NCBI GenBank assembly: GCA_018806985.1
Contig: JADANN010000187.1
Location: forward strand, 310,001-374,000
DNA from: Angiostrongylus vasorum
Taxonomy: Eukaryota; Nematoda; Chromadorea; Rhabditida; Metastrongylidae
Length of the DNA stretch: 64,000 nucleotides
Reading direction: 5' to 3'
In this document: piece after piece, positions 22,611-47,159 of the stretch
Numbering within the stretch: position 1 is the first letter of the stretch
Layout: each line of letters starts with the position of its first letter
Notes under the pieces: model-generated
Told to the model about the DNA's origin: nothing
Databases searched by the model: none
Seen by the model: only the letters and a program-made list of their open reading frames with translations
Made by a program: the position numbers and the translations under genes

Positions 22611-23851
22611 ACTTTAATACCCGATATCTTTGGATTCTAAGCAAGAATGACGAAAAACAAGATCCTAAAGGACGAATCCGTCCCACTGATCGATTAAACA
22701 AAGCCTAAGACACCTAGGGACCTTAAAACATCCTAAGAGACGTTATGAGAGAGTATGACGATAAAACGAAGGACCCGCATGGTGTGGTGGTGAACGTATT
22801 ACTGCCCGGAAAGGACAATAGCGTGTGCGTTCCCCCACCGCAGACACCTGCGGTCCGGAGTTCTGCAAATATCTCAGCATCATCAAAGTATGAAATAGTC
22901 CACACTTTCTGACCGGTACCCTACGAAGGTATAAGAATGTTGGCAGGACGCCAGCACGCGCCATCACTACCGTATCTGCAAGATACGGTCACCTGCATAT
23001 CTAAGAAGTGATCGATTTTTGAATGTATATAGAATTGGCTGCAAACGCCGGTTACTTTTTTCGTCGTTAGAGTTTGGATCGTGGTCTTAGTTGTTTTACT
23101 ACTAACGTTGTCCATCTCTCTAGTGAACTACGCATTCCCTAAGTTTCCTAACGATAAAGACGTCTTAGACTCTAAGTTGTTAAGATGGCTTGGTGCAGTT
23201 CGTAGTTGTTTTACTGCTAACCCTATCCATCTCTGCAGTAAAGCGTGAACCTCCTAAGTTCCCTAATGATAAGGACGTCTTAGACTGTGAGCTGTTAAGG
23301 TACCTGGGTGTTCCTTAGCATTGGGTTCTGAGCACCCATGGAGTTTATGTTTACGTTAGATGCCTTAGTTAACCATTGGTTAGTTAAATATGCAAAGTTG
23401 ATATGAGGTTTAACTTAGTAGGAAGTTAAAGCCATGTTGTTAAAGTATTAAAGTTGTTAAAGTGTAAACAACTTCCCTAATGTTAAAGACGTTTTAGTCT
23501 AAGTTGTTAGGGTAGCTTAGGGTTATTTGGCATTGTTTTTCTCAGCACTCATGCAGTTTACATTCGTGTTAGATCCGTTAGTTAATCTACAAATATAATG
23601 TAAAGTTGTAAAGTCAGTACAAAGTAACTGTGCATTATAAAGCGTTAGTTCAATAAATGTTAAGGTGAGTATGTTTTTCGACTTCGGCAATACTTGGACT
23701 GTCCACCATCCTAAGATTATCTGACCAGCTATTGACTATGATGTCTTTGACTTGGATATACTAGAGATCTCTGTTTCTCGATGTTTTGTTTATCTTTTAT
23801 CATTGTTACGGTCGCTAGAGAGTTCTATTTGAAGAGGTTTTCATTTTACAG
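22602..23851. promoter_or_regulatory. bidirectional rheb-1/spk-1 intergenic region with diverged tandem duplications
   Basis: 1.25 kb separates the two divergent start regions. It contains a forward SINE B at 22757-22895 (A-box-like TGGTGTGGTGGTGAACG). It also contains repeated blocks: CCTAAGTT(T/C)CCTAA.GATAA.GACG at 23134 and 23252, with a diverged third copy at 23471. A block with AGTTTATGTTTACGTTAGA at 23342 recurs as AGTTTACATTCGTGTTAGA near 23556. Units are about 120-215 bp. The promoter role is inferred from position. Confidence 0.6.
23842..23851 (+). promoter_or_regulatory. candidate trans-splice acceptor of spk-1
   Basis: CATTTTACAG is followed by a 13-nt leader and the ATG at 23865. 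A pyrimidine-rich acceptor this close to the start suggests spliced-leader addition. Confidence 0.55.
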
Positions 23852-23864
23852 GGTCTTCTCTACC

Positions 23865-35453
<11,589 letters not shown>

Positions 35454-37897
35454 CATGATCATTTCGATATTGCCGGGATATAAGTCTAGTGGCTTTGCTT
35501 TTTCATGTCTGGTTCCTTTGTTCATAGCCTGTCCTTGTGCACATTTCTACGGAAGCGGCGTATGAACACCTACTAAGTTTGAAATTAATAATTGGAGTTT
35601 TTATGTTTGCCAGATGTACAACTTGGCGAATGTGGTGTCTGTAATCTCCTGTTTTATGGGTCCAGATATCACTTCTGTGATAGACGAACGACAGCCTTTA
35701 TACTGTCTTGTTTTGCCGTTTTCTTACTTGCGAATTCACCATATGTACATGGTTTGTTTTCTGATTTCCAACTGTTTAGTAGAGCGATATCCGATTGAAA
35801 TGAAATAATGCGTCTGCTTGTTCCTTAATATTCTTTTTATTTCCTCTTTCTTTCAAACTTTGTTAGAAGAAGTAGATGCGCACAGCATGCGTGGAACATC
35901 CACATTTCGTCAGATGTTTGTATAGACTTCATATTATTCGATTGCTTATTGCATAAATCATGGCACGAAGGGGCCCATTTCGCGAGCAGTCGATGTTTCT
36001 CATACCGCGTAGCTTTTCTTTAATATCTTTATCTACGGAGATTTTGTATACATAGCTCAGAACTTAACGTAATGGTCTTCGAAACATCATTAGTAACACT
36101 GATTGGTGGCTTTCTATCCACTGGATGGTGAAATTGATTTTCTTTCCGAGTATGCTATCGACTGAGCAACTGACTTAGTCGAGTTGCTCTTATCTTGTTT
36201 TGATCCCATATGTACTCTCTATATGTATTACATCAGAAGCTATTTGTTAATGCGTTTTCTCCACAGGTTCTTTAAGGTGAATCATCAAAATTCTTCATTT
36301 TTCACATGTGTCTTGCTATGACGCATCAGTGATGCGCAAAGCAGAGTGGTGTAATGAATTATTGCTAACAAACGCTCGCGGTAATAAATAGCACGAATTT
36401 ACAGCCTGTCCTTGAAAATGTCCAGAAAATGAGCATTTAGAGACATTTGGTGGTTGTCTCTGTTTAAGTGATGACGCATTAAAATGACAATTGTTTGACT
36501 TGGACCGAAAGCCAGCGAGAGATTGCGAAGAACATTTTCGCGTTGAGGGGCGAGAGTTCGATATAAATCCATGCAACGTACGGCTAGGTTTATAGGCGAT
36601 TGCTAGGATTTTGTGAAAATACTGGGGGTTAGTGACTGAGGAGACAAGTGGATGTAGGCACTTGAGGGTTTGCGAGAGTACATTTATATCCTAGAGTTTG
36701 CACGTCATTTGGTACATTGACCTGCTCTTTGTTAGTGAATGTTGCGAACATATGTCAGCAGTTCCTGTCTGTTTTTGTCGCAGTGCCACTGTTCCGCAAT
36801 GTGTTCCGTCATCTTCAAGAACTTCAAGAGGATCGTATTTTTTTCATACACTATGAAAAATCCTGGCGAACTGATCGGTGATCGATCTCCTGCACGTTTG
36901 GCATCTAATGCAGTGTCTTGTGGGATCTCTACACCGATTGTCATTAAGACATTCCACATGTCCAGCTTGTTTTAAACCTGGATCTTAACACCTTGGCGTG
37001 TGCGAAGGTGTCTCTGATGTTTTATCATATACGTAAGTTGGGAATTGGGCATTCTTTTTTTCAGTTTCAGGATTTTGTGCTAGGTAATGTCAGATCGGTC
37101 TGTTATCCTTCTAAAATGCCACGACTTCAGTAGTCGTCGTAAACAACGATTCCGAAGTGGTCTAAAGCTGCTGTATGGAGCTATTTCTAAGCTCTCCAAA
37201 TGTTCTCTCTTTTTTCTTTGAATTCATGACAGTACCGCTGACATGGTAACTACGTAATTTAGGGGACTTTATAGCATATTGTTGACCTAAGCTCATTTTT
37301 CACTTGTTTCTGCTCGTTCGAAGAAACATTTTGTTTTGTTGTAGAGACATGGAGGTTAAGTGTTGACAATGTTAATCTGCTCTGCGGGAGTATTATCTCA
37401 AGTGTTCCGTTGATGGTTCTGCGTTCGGCGTTGTAATGTTAGCTCTGATTACGACAGCGTAGTCTGGAATACGGAAGTAGCGTTACAATATACAGATGAT
37501 GGGATTGATTTAGGTTTGGTACTTAATGACAATCTTCAGAAGTATAGAACGTCTTACCAACTTTTTTGCCTTCCGCTAAACTTCTTGAGTATTGTCTTTG
37601 CTCCGTAAATGTTTCTCATGAATTTGTCGATAATTTCATACAAATAGAAGACCTTCGTTTTCAAGACAGTTTTAGTTAGTGGATACCTTGTTCTCATAAT
37701 GTAAGAAGTTATCGTATTATGCGGTGTGGTCGTGAACAGTTTCGTATCATAGCAGTTATGATTTAGATTAGCTAGATTTAGCAAAGGAAACAAGGTGAAA
37801 CCGATCTGTTTTTATCCTTCAGCCTATTTGCAAAGTGTGAACCAAGTGATGAACTTGATGGAACAAAGAATTTTATTTTCTGTTTCTATCCACTTTA
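35454..37897. other. spk-1 3' flank, no further gene recognised
   Basis: Probably includes the spk-1 3' UTR. A consensus AATAAA stands at 36383-36388, about 930 bp past the stop; whether it is used is unknown. Short open frames (78 codons at 36739) match nothing I know. Confidence 0.5.
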
Positions 37898-38213
37898 GGG
37901 GACGGAAAGCACAGTGGTAGTGATGGCTGTCATCACGAACATTCGGGGTCAGGGAAATTGGTACCAGACTTGTCTGGGAAAAAATCACTTTCTGCAATCC
38001 AATTGGCAACGCTGCAGTCCGGCTATCTCAGGACTTCAGGGAGAATTGCTCGACCAGCATTCTACAACATTCAAGATGAAATGGAAATCCTCAAGCACCA
38101 ACCGAAGTCACGCGTAAATGTTGGAAGATCTTCGTGAACAATGGATGGAAGGAAATGAGTCGCATGTGAGAAGTGCATGGGATGCGCACAGTAGACGTAA
38201 AGAAGGATCAAAT
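37898..38213 (+). repeat. SINE family D copy, forward member of an inverted pair
   Basis: Head GACGGAAAGCACAGTGGTAG, core AAATTGGTACCAGACTTGTC, then the D body (ATCCTCAAGCACCAACCGAA). The B-box part of the head is deleted. Confidence 0.75.
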
Positions 38214-38271
38214 AAAATAAGAAAAAAATAAAAAAACATTCAAGTTCCGATCCTCTATAGCATTTTTTTTG

Positions 38272-38653
38272 AGTGATCCGACAACACGTATTGTCCGGAT
38301 CCCAGCGCTCTACCATTTGATTCGTCGTCTCGTATTCGTCACCAGCGAAGCTCTGCGGAACTGTGTGTGGTTTCGGCTGGTGCTTGAGAATTTTGGTCTT
38401 TCTTATGAACATTGAATACTGTTGGAGCAAATGCTGCGTGGAATCCTGAGATAGCTGTGCGTTTAGGGTGCTCCCGGGTCTTCATGACAGGTCAACAACA
38501 ATTACTCTGGATGAGCGGAGCTTTGCCGACACGTTTGACACCAATTTCCACACCTCAAAGAGGTCGGATACTGGGTTGGTTGACAAAAAGGGGTATAATG
38601 TGGGCCTTGTACGTGTTCTTGAATGGCATCTGTACCACTACGCTACCTCGTTA
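38272..38653 (-). repeat. SINE family D copy, reverse member of the pair
   Basis: Reverse orientation, about 60 bp from the forward copy, ending in a tRNA-like GAGGTAGCGTAGTGGTACAG on the minus strand. It is diverged but collinear. Confidence 0.7.
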
Positions 38654-41600
38654 TTAATGATATGTAAAAGGCGAAATTCTCCAAATTTAAGGACAGATTT
38701 TTGCTTTTGAGCAAAACGTGCCATTGGCTCATCTAGCCGATGGAATAGGTCCCTTTTAAGATGACTATATCCTACCTCAAATGATCAACGACTTCGAAAT
38801 TTGTAGGTAGTCGTGTATGGGAACAGATTCCTATGCTGTGTGAAGGAGTTCTCGCATTGTCTTCTAACTACAAAGGGATTTCGTCCCATTGCGATTGAGT
38901 GGTGGGAAATCCTGATTAAAGTCCGCCATATGCTTAAGTTAGAGATCCTTTCTTTACCCTTGTCTGGAAGAGCAAACACAAGTGGAACGACAAAAAATCA
39001 CATTTTTGAAACGCCGTCCATTTTTTGGTTCAAAGTTCTGATGACCCCTATTGGTATGAGGATGGACCGACCGCCATATGATGTCACAATGCAGAAGTCA
39101 CCTACCCCTCTCCAGGATGATTGATATTGTCTTATTTTCTCAATTTTTTCATTTTTTAAAGCTGTTTTCTGTACTTTATGAAGCGAACGTATATGATGAG
39201 GAATGAAAAAATATGTCCGCCAAATTTGTAGTGGACTTCATTGAAGTTTTCGAAGACGAAAAGGAAAAAATGACCAGACCGTGCTGCTGTCGTTGAAGGA
39301 GCCAGAGCATTATCCAGATCGGTTGCTCTACGATGCCTTTGTTTTGTTCACAACTTCGTGCTTTAAGACGACCACCGCCACTCCTGAGGGGAAGAAAAAA
39401 GCGGAAGTTGAAAATTTTACTAAGGTCTTTTGATGGTGGGAAATATTTAGCTTTGAGAAGAAGCCCATATTACAGGATCATTCCCTTCGACTTCCTGACT
39501 TTCTGCGCTTGAGTCTAGAATGAACGAGAAATTGGAAGCCAGCATCTTTACTGTGAATAGATTTCAAAGTACCACATATGATACTGTGGTACTTGATGTA
39601 TCCTCTTAAAACGTGTTTATCTGAAGAACTCATCAACTTTAAACCTGTATTAGCATATTTGAAAAGAATGAAAAAAATCCTACTTGTAGCTTTTCGAAAA
39701 AAAAGTCTTGGTTTTAATCGATAACCAGTAGATTACAACGATGCAGTTCTATTGCTTTACGACTGAGATATGCGTTGTAGATTAGGAACAAAATCCATTC
39801 CTAATTCGGTTTCCAGTTTCATATAGGTGTGGATCTAGGTGCAGGGCATCTTGAACTGTGCGAACCGGTTCTGAGCCGAACTTTGTTCTACATCGCTTAT
39901 GACGTCTACGAACACGTTTTCTACGTAAGGGTCATTGAAACGAGACAACATTTCGGGGGTTAGGTAGAATTTCTTAATTCTCAAGCAGAATATACCCAAG
40001 GAGTGCCAGCATTTACTGATGCAGTGATAGTGAAAATTAAGTTTGAGAGGTGAACAACTGCTTCAAGCCGAATGGTGAAAAAAAATGCCAGTTCACCTTC
40101 ACGCACTAACCAATGTCTATTGCATGTTGTACTTTCCAAAGAGACGTTTTTTAAACCTTCAACAAATGTTCGCTAACGCTAGATTGAATTCTTAGGTGAA
40201 AGGGTGCTCAAATGTAGCTATGTAAACCTAACTCTTCGGTGTAATTCTTCTTTAACGTAGTCTTCTGTTCTCTTCACAGACGTTAAACACTGGTGTTTTG
40301 TTCGTTATAACGAGCTGTTTCACTTCGTTAGGAAGACCGAGCTCAACATTGAAATGCAGAATGATTCGTTTTCCTTATGATTATCACCATAGTCTCATTA
40401 CAGTTGTCGGAATTATAAAAGGATAAAGTGCTCCGTGTTAATTATTCCTTGAAGAAAGGCTAGTGCATTCGACTCCTTTAGACATCATGGAGGTTATTTA
40501 ATGGATATTTGTTCCATAAAATGACTTTCAACACGCTTCAAAACCCTGGTTTCCGGGCATTTTATAGTGTCTCAACAAATTTTTCACTCATTTTGATGGC
40601 CGTGAATGAATGGAGATATTGCCGTTCTTCTGCCTTCTCTCATCTTCTCGTTAACCGGCGTCGCATTCGGAGTCTCCTTAAGTACAACTTCTTTAAATAC
40701 AGAATTATGCTTATCTATTTAGGAATGATGAGGAAAGTGGAAGTAAGGTATGGTCAGTACCTCTACCTTTATTATACAACAACTACAAATCGATACGAAG
40801 GCTACTTTGTACACATTGTGATTTACAAAAGCAGTTTTTTCGGACGAGTTTGTTCCCTTCACTGAGTTGACGAAAGTTTGTTGTTGGTAGGGGAGGCTAT
40901 TAAATTGCTACATTAACGACGGTACTGCAAATGAAGACCATAGCATTTTTTTGGATGCCAAGTACTACAAATATATGAGTCCCATGAGTCTTTGCCTTCT
41001 CTGGCAACAAAATAACACACAGAAAGTTGCTAGTGAGGGTAACTGATATCACTATATGGGCACAGTGGCCGGTATGAGCCAAATGAGACCCGTACTGCGC
41101 GTAGCGAAAAATGAGAGCTTCGTTGTTGTCAGTATCTAAAATCAGGCGTCGTCGTGAATATGCTAATCATCAGATGACTTCAGCCGGCATCAATAAGTCT
41201 CCATTCATCTCCGTCGCATATCCCAGAGCTATCACGTGAACACCGCTTGACTGAGGGATAGGAACAGGACCACATTTTTTTGCACGAGACCCCTTTATAT
41301 TTACAGCTTATGGCAAGAAAGTAACATCGGCTCTCTTCCCAATCTCCACGTATTCAAGTTTGGTCCCCGTATTTGCTCGCGAAGATGCCAATAAGGGCAA
41401 CTATGTGTTCGGTATTGATCCATGTTCTACCCCAGTCACCTAATGTCGCATCATGTAACCTAGCGACTAATCGGCCAAAAATCCCTAGAAGAGATCTACA
41501 TCTTTTTCACATTAGGCACAAGTGCTTTAAACACTGGGTCATTCGAAGTTAGCAGTTATGCATAGTAGAACGGCTACATGTCATTTATCAGAACTACAGG

Positions 41601-42269
41601 AATTTAATACTTAGTGTCGGAAATAAGGTTATTTCCACTCAAAGTGCGTTGGGAAGACAGATATGAGTTGATATCAAGTCATTCTCTTTCTGCTTGTTTG
41701 TTTCCTCTTCCTCGCAGATAATTTGTTCGTTTTAGTTTTGTATGAAGCTGATAGCTTATCCAACACAAACAAGTGCGCCAGGTGTGCGACCAGGAAAATT
41801 GTTCTGCATATTTAGTAATATTGCAAAAAATTGACTTTCAAACGACTTTGTCCGTCAAATCATGTCGGCTGGTGAGAGTGATGTGGGTACAACGATAGCA
41901 AAAAGCGCCACAGATTACGAAGCTGCTGACATGTTATTGCGTCTCGTCGCGTTTAATTTACCTTTTGTGCCAAAAATCTAGTACAAACACATTTGCTTTT
42001 GAAGAGTGTCTGTATGACTCGTACATATGAAACCTGGCTGTCCGGCACGAGTCTACATCAATTCTGGATGCGTAAGTCAAAACAACGAGCCCAACTCCAG
42101 TTGTTAAGAACCGGTACCGAGACTAGGTGTTACCTACCGAAAATATGCTTTTATTTGTTCTCAAATAGCTAGATGTTGCTTCCATGATATAAGGAATCAT
42201 TCATCGTTCATATGAAATCAACGACCACCTCATTGAAAATGTCTCACGCTATCGTACTGGGCGGTTAGA
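38654..42269. other. gene-free stretch
   Basis: 3.6 kb with no gene I can support. The longest frame (40509-40865, 118 codons) has no known domain. A motif around 40335 (AGGAAGACCGAGCTCAACAT) recurs as AGAAGACCGAGTTCGACAT near 43182, hinting at an unrecognised old repeat. Confidence 0.45.
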
Positions 42270-42281
42270 GACTGGTTGGTA

Positions 42282-42591
42282 GAAAAAGGATAAAGCTCTC
42301 GGCGTTGATCAATCCCTCGGGGGGATGCGCCATGCATTCGACTTCATTAAGCACCGTTGGAAGGGATTGAATGCATATCTGGCCTTTACAAAAGACTCGC
42401 GGTGGCCTACCGATGTATGCAAGTGCTGCTATCCTCCCAGACAAGTCCGGTACCAATTTGCTGACACCGAAGGGTTGGAATGCTTGGTGAGCCTGGGGCG
42501 CCGAGATCGATTCTATATGTATTACCAGGAAAATTGTTCTGCATATATATGTATTACAGGGCGCTTCCCACCACTGCGCCACACGCGCAGC
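42282..42591 (-). repeat. SINE family A copy with target-site duplication
   Basis: Flanked by GACTGGTTGGTA (42270-42281) and GACTGGTTGATA (42592-42603). Tail GGATAAAGCTCTC at the left and head CGCGTGTGGCGCAGTGG-like at the right. The head carries an extra segment that includes a 22-bp match to 41790-41811. Confidence 0.85.
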
Positions 42592-43261
42592 GACTGGTTG
42601 ATAATTATCTTAATTGCATGAACTATTTGTTTCGATAATTCTATTTCAATGTGGACATAATATGATTACCTCGAATTTATTCGTGCCACGTGTCTCTCAA
42701 CAAGCGAAGATACACTTATCGAATGCACATCTGAGTATATTTGATGACATCATAAATGATATCTAACGAGATCGTCTAGATTTTCATTGGTGCGGGAGAA
42801 ATGACAATGACAAAGACCCGATCAGGGAGAGACACCATTGAATTTGTATTTCGTATTTGTTTCACTATTGAGAGAAATCCGCTCATGATGTGCAGTCAGC
42901 TAAGTTCTGTTGACCTTCTGTTGGATGCAAAAAAAGGAACGAGTACGTCGGATGTTGTATATAGTGTGCACTACCTTGCCGTCATTTCTTCCATCAAGTA
43001 ACTACACACAGTACTAACTCTGTCTTTTACGAGTAGATATGCTTTTTCCTCGATTTGAAAAAAAACTATCGGTAATAAATAAGCCGACTCAGCTTTTATA
43101 CCTTGAAATTCCGCCTTGCAAAGCCTCACAACATCTTTGAAATCCATTGTCTCGTCTTATTTTCGTGTGGATTCATAGTTAGAAGACCGAGTTCGACATC
43201 TGTGGTAAATCGGTGGATCATGAATCAACTGAGAGTAGAAGATGTGGCTGTTTGAGAAAAC

Positions 43262-43396
43262 AAATCAAGGGTGTCCGTGGTGCAGTGGGTAACGTCTGAG
43301 CCACCAGAAAGGATAATCGCGAGTTCAACGCGCACTTGAGTTTTCAAGTTTTGTTCATATCTCAGCACCATTGTGATTGTACCTCAAATAATACTG
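43262..43396 (+). repeat. SINE family B copy, degraded
   Basis: Head GTCCGTGGTGCAGTGGGTAA, B-box-like GCGAGTTCAACGCG, middle CATATCTCAGCACCATTGTG. It immediately precedes a reverse family A copy. Confidence 0.65.
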
Positions 43397-43400
43397 TAAA

Positions 43401-43672
43401 AGAAAGCTCTCGACGTTGATCAATTCCTTAGGGATGCGTTATGGATTCGACTTCATCAAGCATCGCTGGAAGAGATTGAATGCATATCTGACCTTTACAA
43501 TAACTCGCGGTGGCATATCGATGTGTCGAGCCAGTGCTGTTATCCTTCCAGACAAGTCTGGTACCAATTTGCCGACCCCGGAGAGATGGAAGGCTTGGTG
43601 AGCGAGAGGCGCGGGATAGACCCCATGTGTACGGTGCAGTGCGCCCTCGGACCACTGCGCCACATGCACCCC
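43401..43672 (-). repeat. SINE family A copy
   Basis: Well preserved: tail GAAAGCTCTCGACGTTGATC, core GACAAGTCTGGTACC and head ending CACTGCGCCACATGC. Confidence 0.85.
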
Positions 43673-43929
43673 TTACATAATATCGTGCCATGAAGAAAGG
43701 ATAAGCAATGAGTAAAAGTTGGAACAGTAATACGAGAGAACTTCTGTGAATATTTTGAAACGCTAAAGCGATTAGTCGTGAAGGCAGAACATCCTCATAA
43801 AAGTGGTAACCATATGTGACGTATGTGACATTAAACTAAAAACCTAATGGATTCTAAAGAACGACGACAGAACTTAAAGTTATCAAGGCACGGTGCAGTG
43901 CAAATACAATGTGTGAATTTCAAAATACG

Positions 43930-44120
43930 CCGATATTCCAGTCTTTTAAAACCAGGGCGTTGGTTGAAAGATGCACTGCATACGTACTCTGAATCGGTCG
44001 ATGGTTCAATTCCTATGCCCTGGACTTGCTAAGCTCTCCACCCGTGAGGGCAGATTGTTGCCAAACTTGCCTAGGAGTGTAGAAACACTGCAAGAATACT
44101 AAATCCTACAGCAAATAACT
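43930..44120 (+). repeat. old SINE A/D-like fragment
   Basis: B-box-like GGTTCAATTCC followed by a mutated version of the shared core (TGCTAAGCTCTCCACCCGTG, then TTGCCAAACTTGCC). Too diverged to assign to A or D. Confidence 0.4.
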
Positions 44121-44149
44121 TTATAGACCAAATATTCATTTAGTCATCT

Positions 44150-45912
44150 ACTACTCTTAATGAAATTGAGTACATACCACACCACTACAGACTGATCAAC
44201 TTCGCTTTCATTTTGTATTCAAGAAGAAAGATGTCGGAACATTCTTCATTCAGAAAGACGAAAGATTCGCCTATGAAACTTCCTTGATATCTGTTTTGTT
44301 ATTCTGCTATCGTTAGCACTTTTTGTGAACTATATCTACCGAAAATTTGTCGTACACCAACTCATCAGTCGTCATTCTCTCCAACTGTCGTAACTTTAGC
44401 AAGTTGCGGAATGTAACTTGTTGCTTAGTTCAAAACTTCAATTCTCTCATCCTATCTGCTTTCCCCTCTCTGAACCAATTCCTACTGGGCAACTTCAACG
44501 CTAAGATCGATGGGCAACTGACAGGGATTACAAGATGGCTTATTTAGGTTTGGAAGAAAAAAACGAGAACGGAACTAGTCCGGCCTGTTAATCAACTTGT
44601 ATTTACGGAGAAAATACCTCAAAGTCTTCATATTTTGCAGTCAAGTATGTCTGAAGAAGAAGATGAAATGTTGGTCTTGACTGGCAATGGAATCTTTTAG
44701 TCAAATGACCCTAAAAAGTACGCTTAGCAAACGTCTGCGTCCGGAAACATCTGTACTACATTCAAAAGCGATGTCATTCACTGTTCTATCTTGTGCTGGT
44801 GATTCATGCACTTTCAACATTTAGGCGACCATATCAGTCACATGTGACTCATGCAGGTCGAAGGGCAATTTCAAACAGTGTGTTTGAGTTTGTAGTCAAC
44901 TTTATTGATGTAAATAAGACCCATTACTATACTTCAATGTGAATTGAAAATGGGGTGTAGTCGGAACGTGTTGAGCCATGAGAGAACACGAATTTAAACT
45001 CTGTCTCCTCCATTGTAGAATCATGATGATAGCGCTCTGAGCTTGTAGCTACGCCATATCTCAAACCTGGATAAGTAAACTTCTATTTAACCCACAGTGA
45101 TAGAAAAAATAATGGCACAACAAGATCAATGTACGTACATACAAACGCTACGATTATGAAAGCTAGTAAGTAAAGATGACTTTGAGAGCAAGCAGGTCTT
45201 AGGTAGAAATCATATCTCACTTGTACCTTCTTGTTATCCACATTATCTTACTGGATGATGCACCACCAGATGGCGAAAACACCATGAAATGCATTGTGAA
45301 CCGACCTTTGAGGAAGAGAAGAAGGGAATGACTGGAGTCGCGAAGCTAAATGTGCCAGAAGTGTAAGGTTGAAGGTTGAACTGCAGCATAGTGCTGGGAA
45401 GACTGAGTTTACCGATTGAATACCAGTATTTATATACGGTTTACGAGTTGGCTAAGGACGACCACAATATCGTTTTGGCGGGAATCTGGCAATACCCATG
45501 GCCGATATAGACCAGTAAGGCAGAATAGTCAAGGGTCGTGCCATTAATCTTTGGGAATAGTATGCGCTAAAGCATCTAGAAGTTACGAAAAAAAGTAGAA
45601 TTGTTTGAAGTCTGTACAAAAAGTGCAGAATACAATAACAGATAGAGGATATTCCTTAGCACAGTTAACATCTTCTACAAGATGACTACTTAGATAGTTT
45701 TCTACCCCTACCGCCATTAAATTGGTTTTCTGCAGCACACACAGCTTATTCTTTTCGTCGACGCTTAGGGTTTTTTGGAAACCAAAGTGATTGAATAAGC
45801 GTGATTATGTCCAGTAGGACAATCTCCGAACACATCGTTAATGTTTACGGCTCCTGCGCTTGCTTCGAGAATTTTTATGCGCTTTCAGTTTTTTGAATAA
45901 TTGAATATTAAG
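44150..45912. other. no gene recognised
   Basis: About 1.8 kb without exons, known domains or members of the repeat families described here. Confidence 0.5.
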
Positions 45913-45926
45913 CAAGCTTAAAACTA

Positions 45927-46442
45927 TAAAGATAAAAGAGGATAAAGCTTTCGGCGTTGATCAATCCTGAGGGATGCGCCATGCATTCGACTTCATTGAA
46001 CATCAATGATGCTGAGATATTTGCAAAACTCCAGACCGCAGATGTATGCGGTGGAGAACAAACGCGCTATTGTCCTTTCCGGGGAGTAACGCGTTCACCA
46101 CCACACCATGCGGATCCTTCGGTCACCAGACACCTGCCGTCCGGAGTTTTGCAAATATCTCAGCATCATTGAAGTTATATCTCGCAATATACCTTGTCGT
46201 TAGAAAGAGTAGGCAGTAAATAATTAGTTAAAAATTCATTAAACATCGTTGAAGGTGATTGAATGCATATTTGGCCTTTACAATGACTCGCGGTGGCCTG
46301 CCGATATATCGAGCAAGTGCTGCTATCCTCCCAGCCAAGTTTGGTACCAATTTGCCGACCCCGGAGGGATGGAAGACTTGGTGGGCCACGGGACGGAGAT
46401 TGATTCTACGTGTGTTGCTGGACACCTCCGACCACTGCGCCA
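45927..46442 (-). repeat. SINE family A copy split by a SINE family B insertion
   Basis: The two halves, 45927-46014 and 46235-46442, are continuous family A sequence. The whole is flanked by a perfect 14-bp duplication CAAGCTTAAAACTA at 45913-45926 and 46443-46456, a clean retroposition signature. Confidence 0.9.
46015..46234. repeat. SINE family B, fold-back form, nested in a SINE A
   Basis: 46015-46128 is an inverted middle plus head; 46129-46234 is a forward middle plus tail ending AGTAGGCAGTAAATAATTAG. Target-site duplication: TTCATTGAACATC (46002-46014) and TTCATTAAACATC (46235-46247). Confidence 0.85.
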
Positions 46443-46456
46443 CAAGCTTAAAACTA

Positions 46457-47159
46457 AAACAATATTTTAGAAAGGTCCAATACAGTTACAGGACGATGAA
46501 CACAATGCTCCCACTTTTCCAGTACTCTCTAGTTATCGACAAGTTATCAGAGTTTCCCAAAAAAGCCAGTACGGTCATGAGTTTGTTCTACATAATGGAA
46601 AATTCTGGATTTTTGACAAATACCGATAATTCTTCGATAACTGAAGTAGTTCAGGAGTTCAGAACTTAATAAATCTATGGAAGATCGGAAAAAAAGCAGA
46701 GGTTTTGAACTACCTACCGCCTTATGTTATATGACCTTTTACAAATTAACCTTTTGTCGCTAACAATGTGAACTCATATGTCGTGTTGAAAAAGTTCTAC
46801 AGATACGAGTGGTTTTTATTCCAATTAGCAGAGTTCACTACTAGCTAAGATATGTTAGTTTCATTCTGAGAATGGCCGTCAGCATTGCCCGATACGCGTT
46901 GAAATCAATGCACACAGTACCTTATGTGTTAACAAAGAGACATCTCATCCAAGATTAATTACAAGTAAGAGATAAATCAGCTTCTGACGGCAACATACTA
47001 CATTAACTAGGAAACAAGTGCTACCTCCGGCGAATAAACAACAACCCACTGATTACAGTTATTCCACTGTAAATTTTCAGGTGAAGAAGTTTAACTACCA
47101 AGAAATTCTGTTGAGTTGGACACAACAACTTCTCAATGACCCGTAATGTGCATTAAAAA
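46457..47159. other. no gene recognised
   Basis: A frame continues from the SINE to 46669 but has no domain. The rest shows nothing I can name. Confidence 0.45.

Noticed and set aside
40509..40865. 118-codon ORF as a gene
   Set aside because: There is no recognisable domain, no splice context and no support beyond length.
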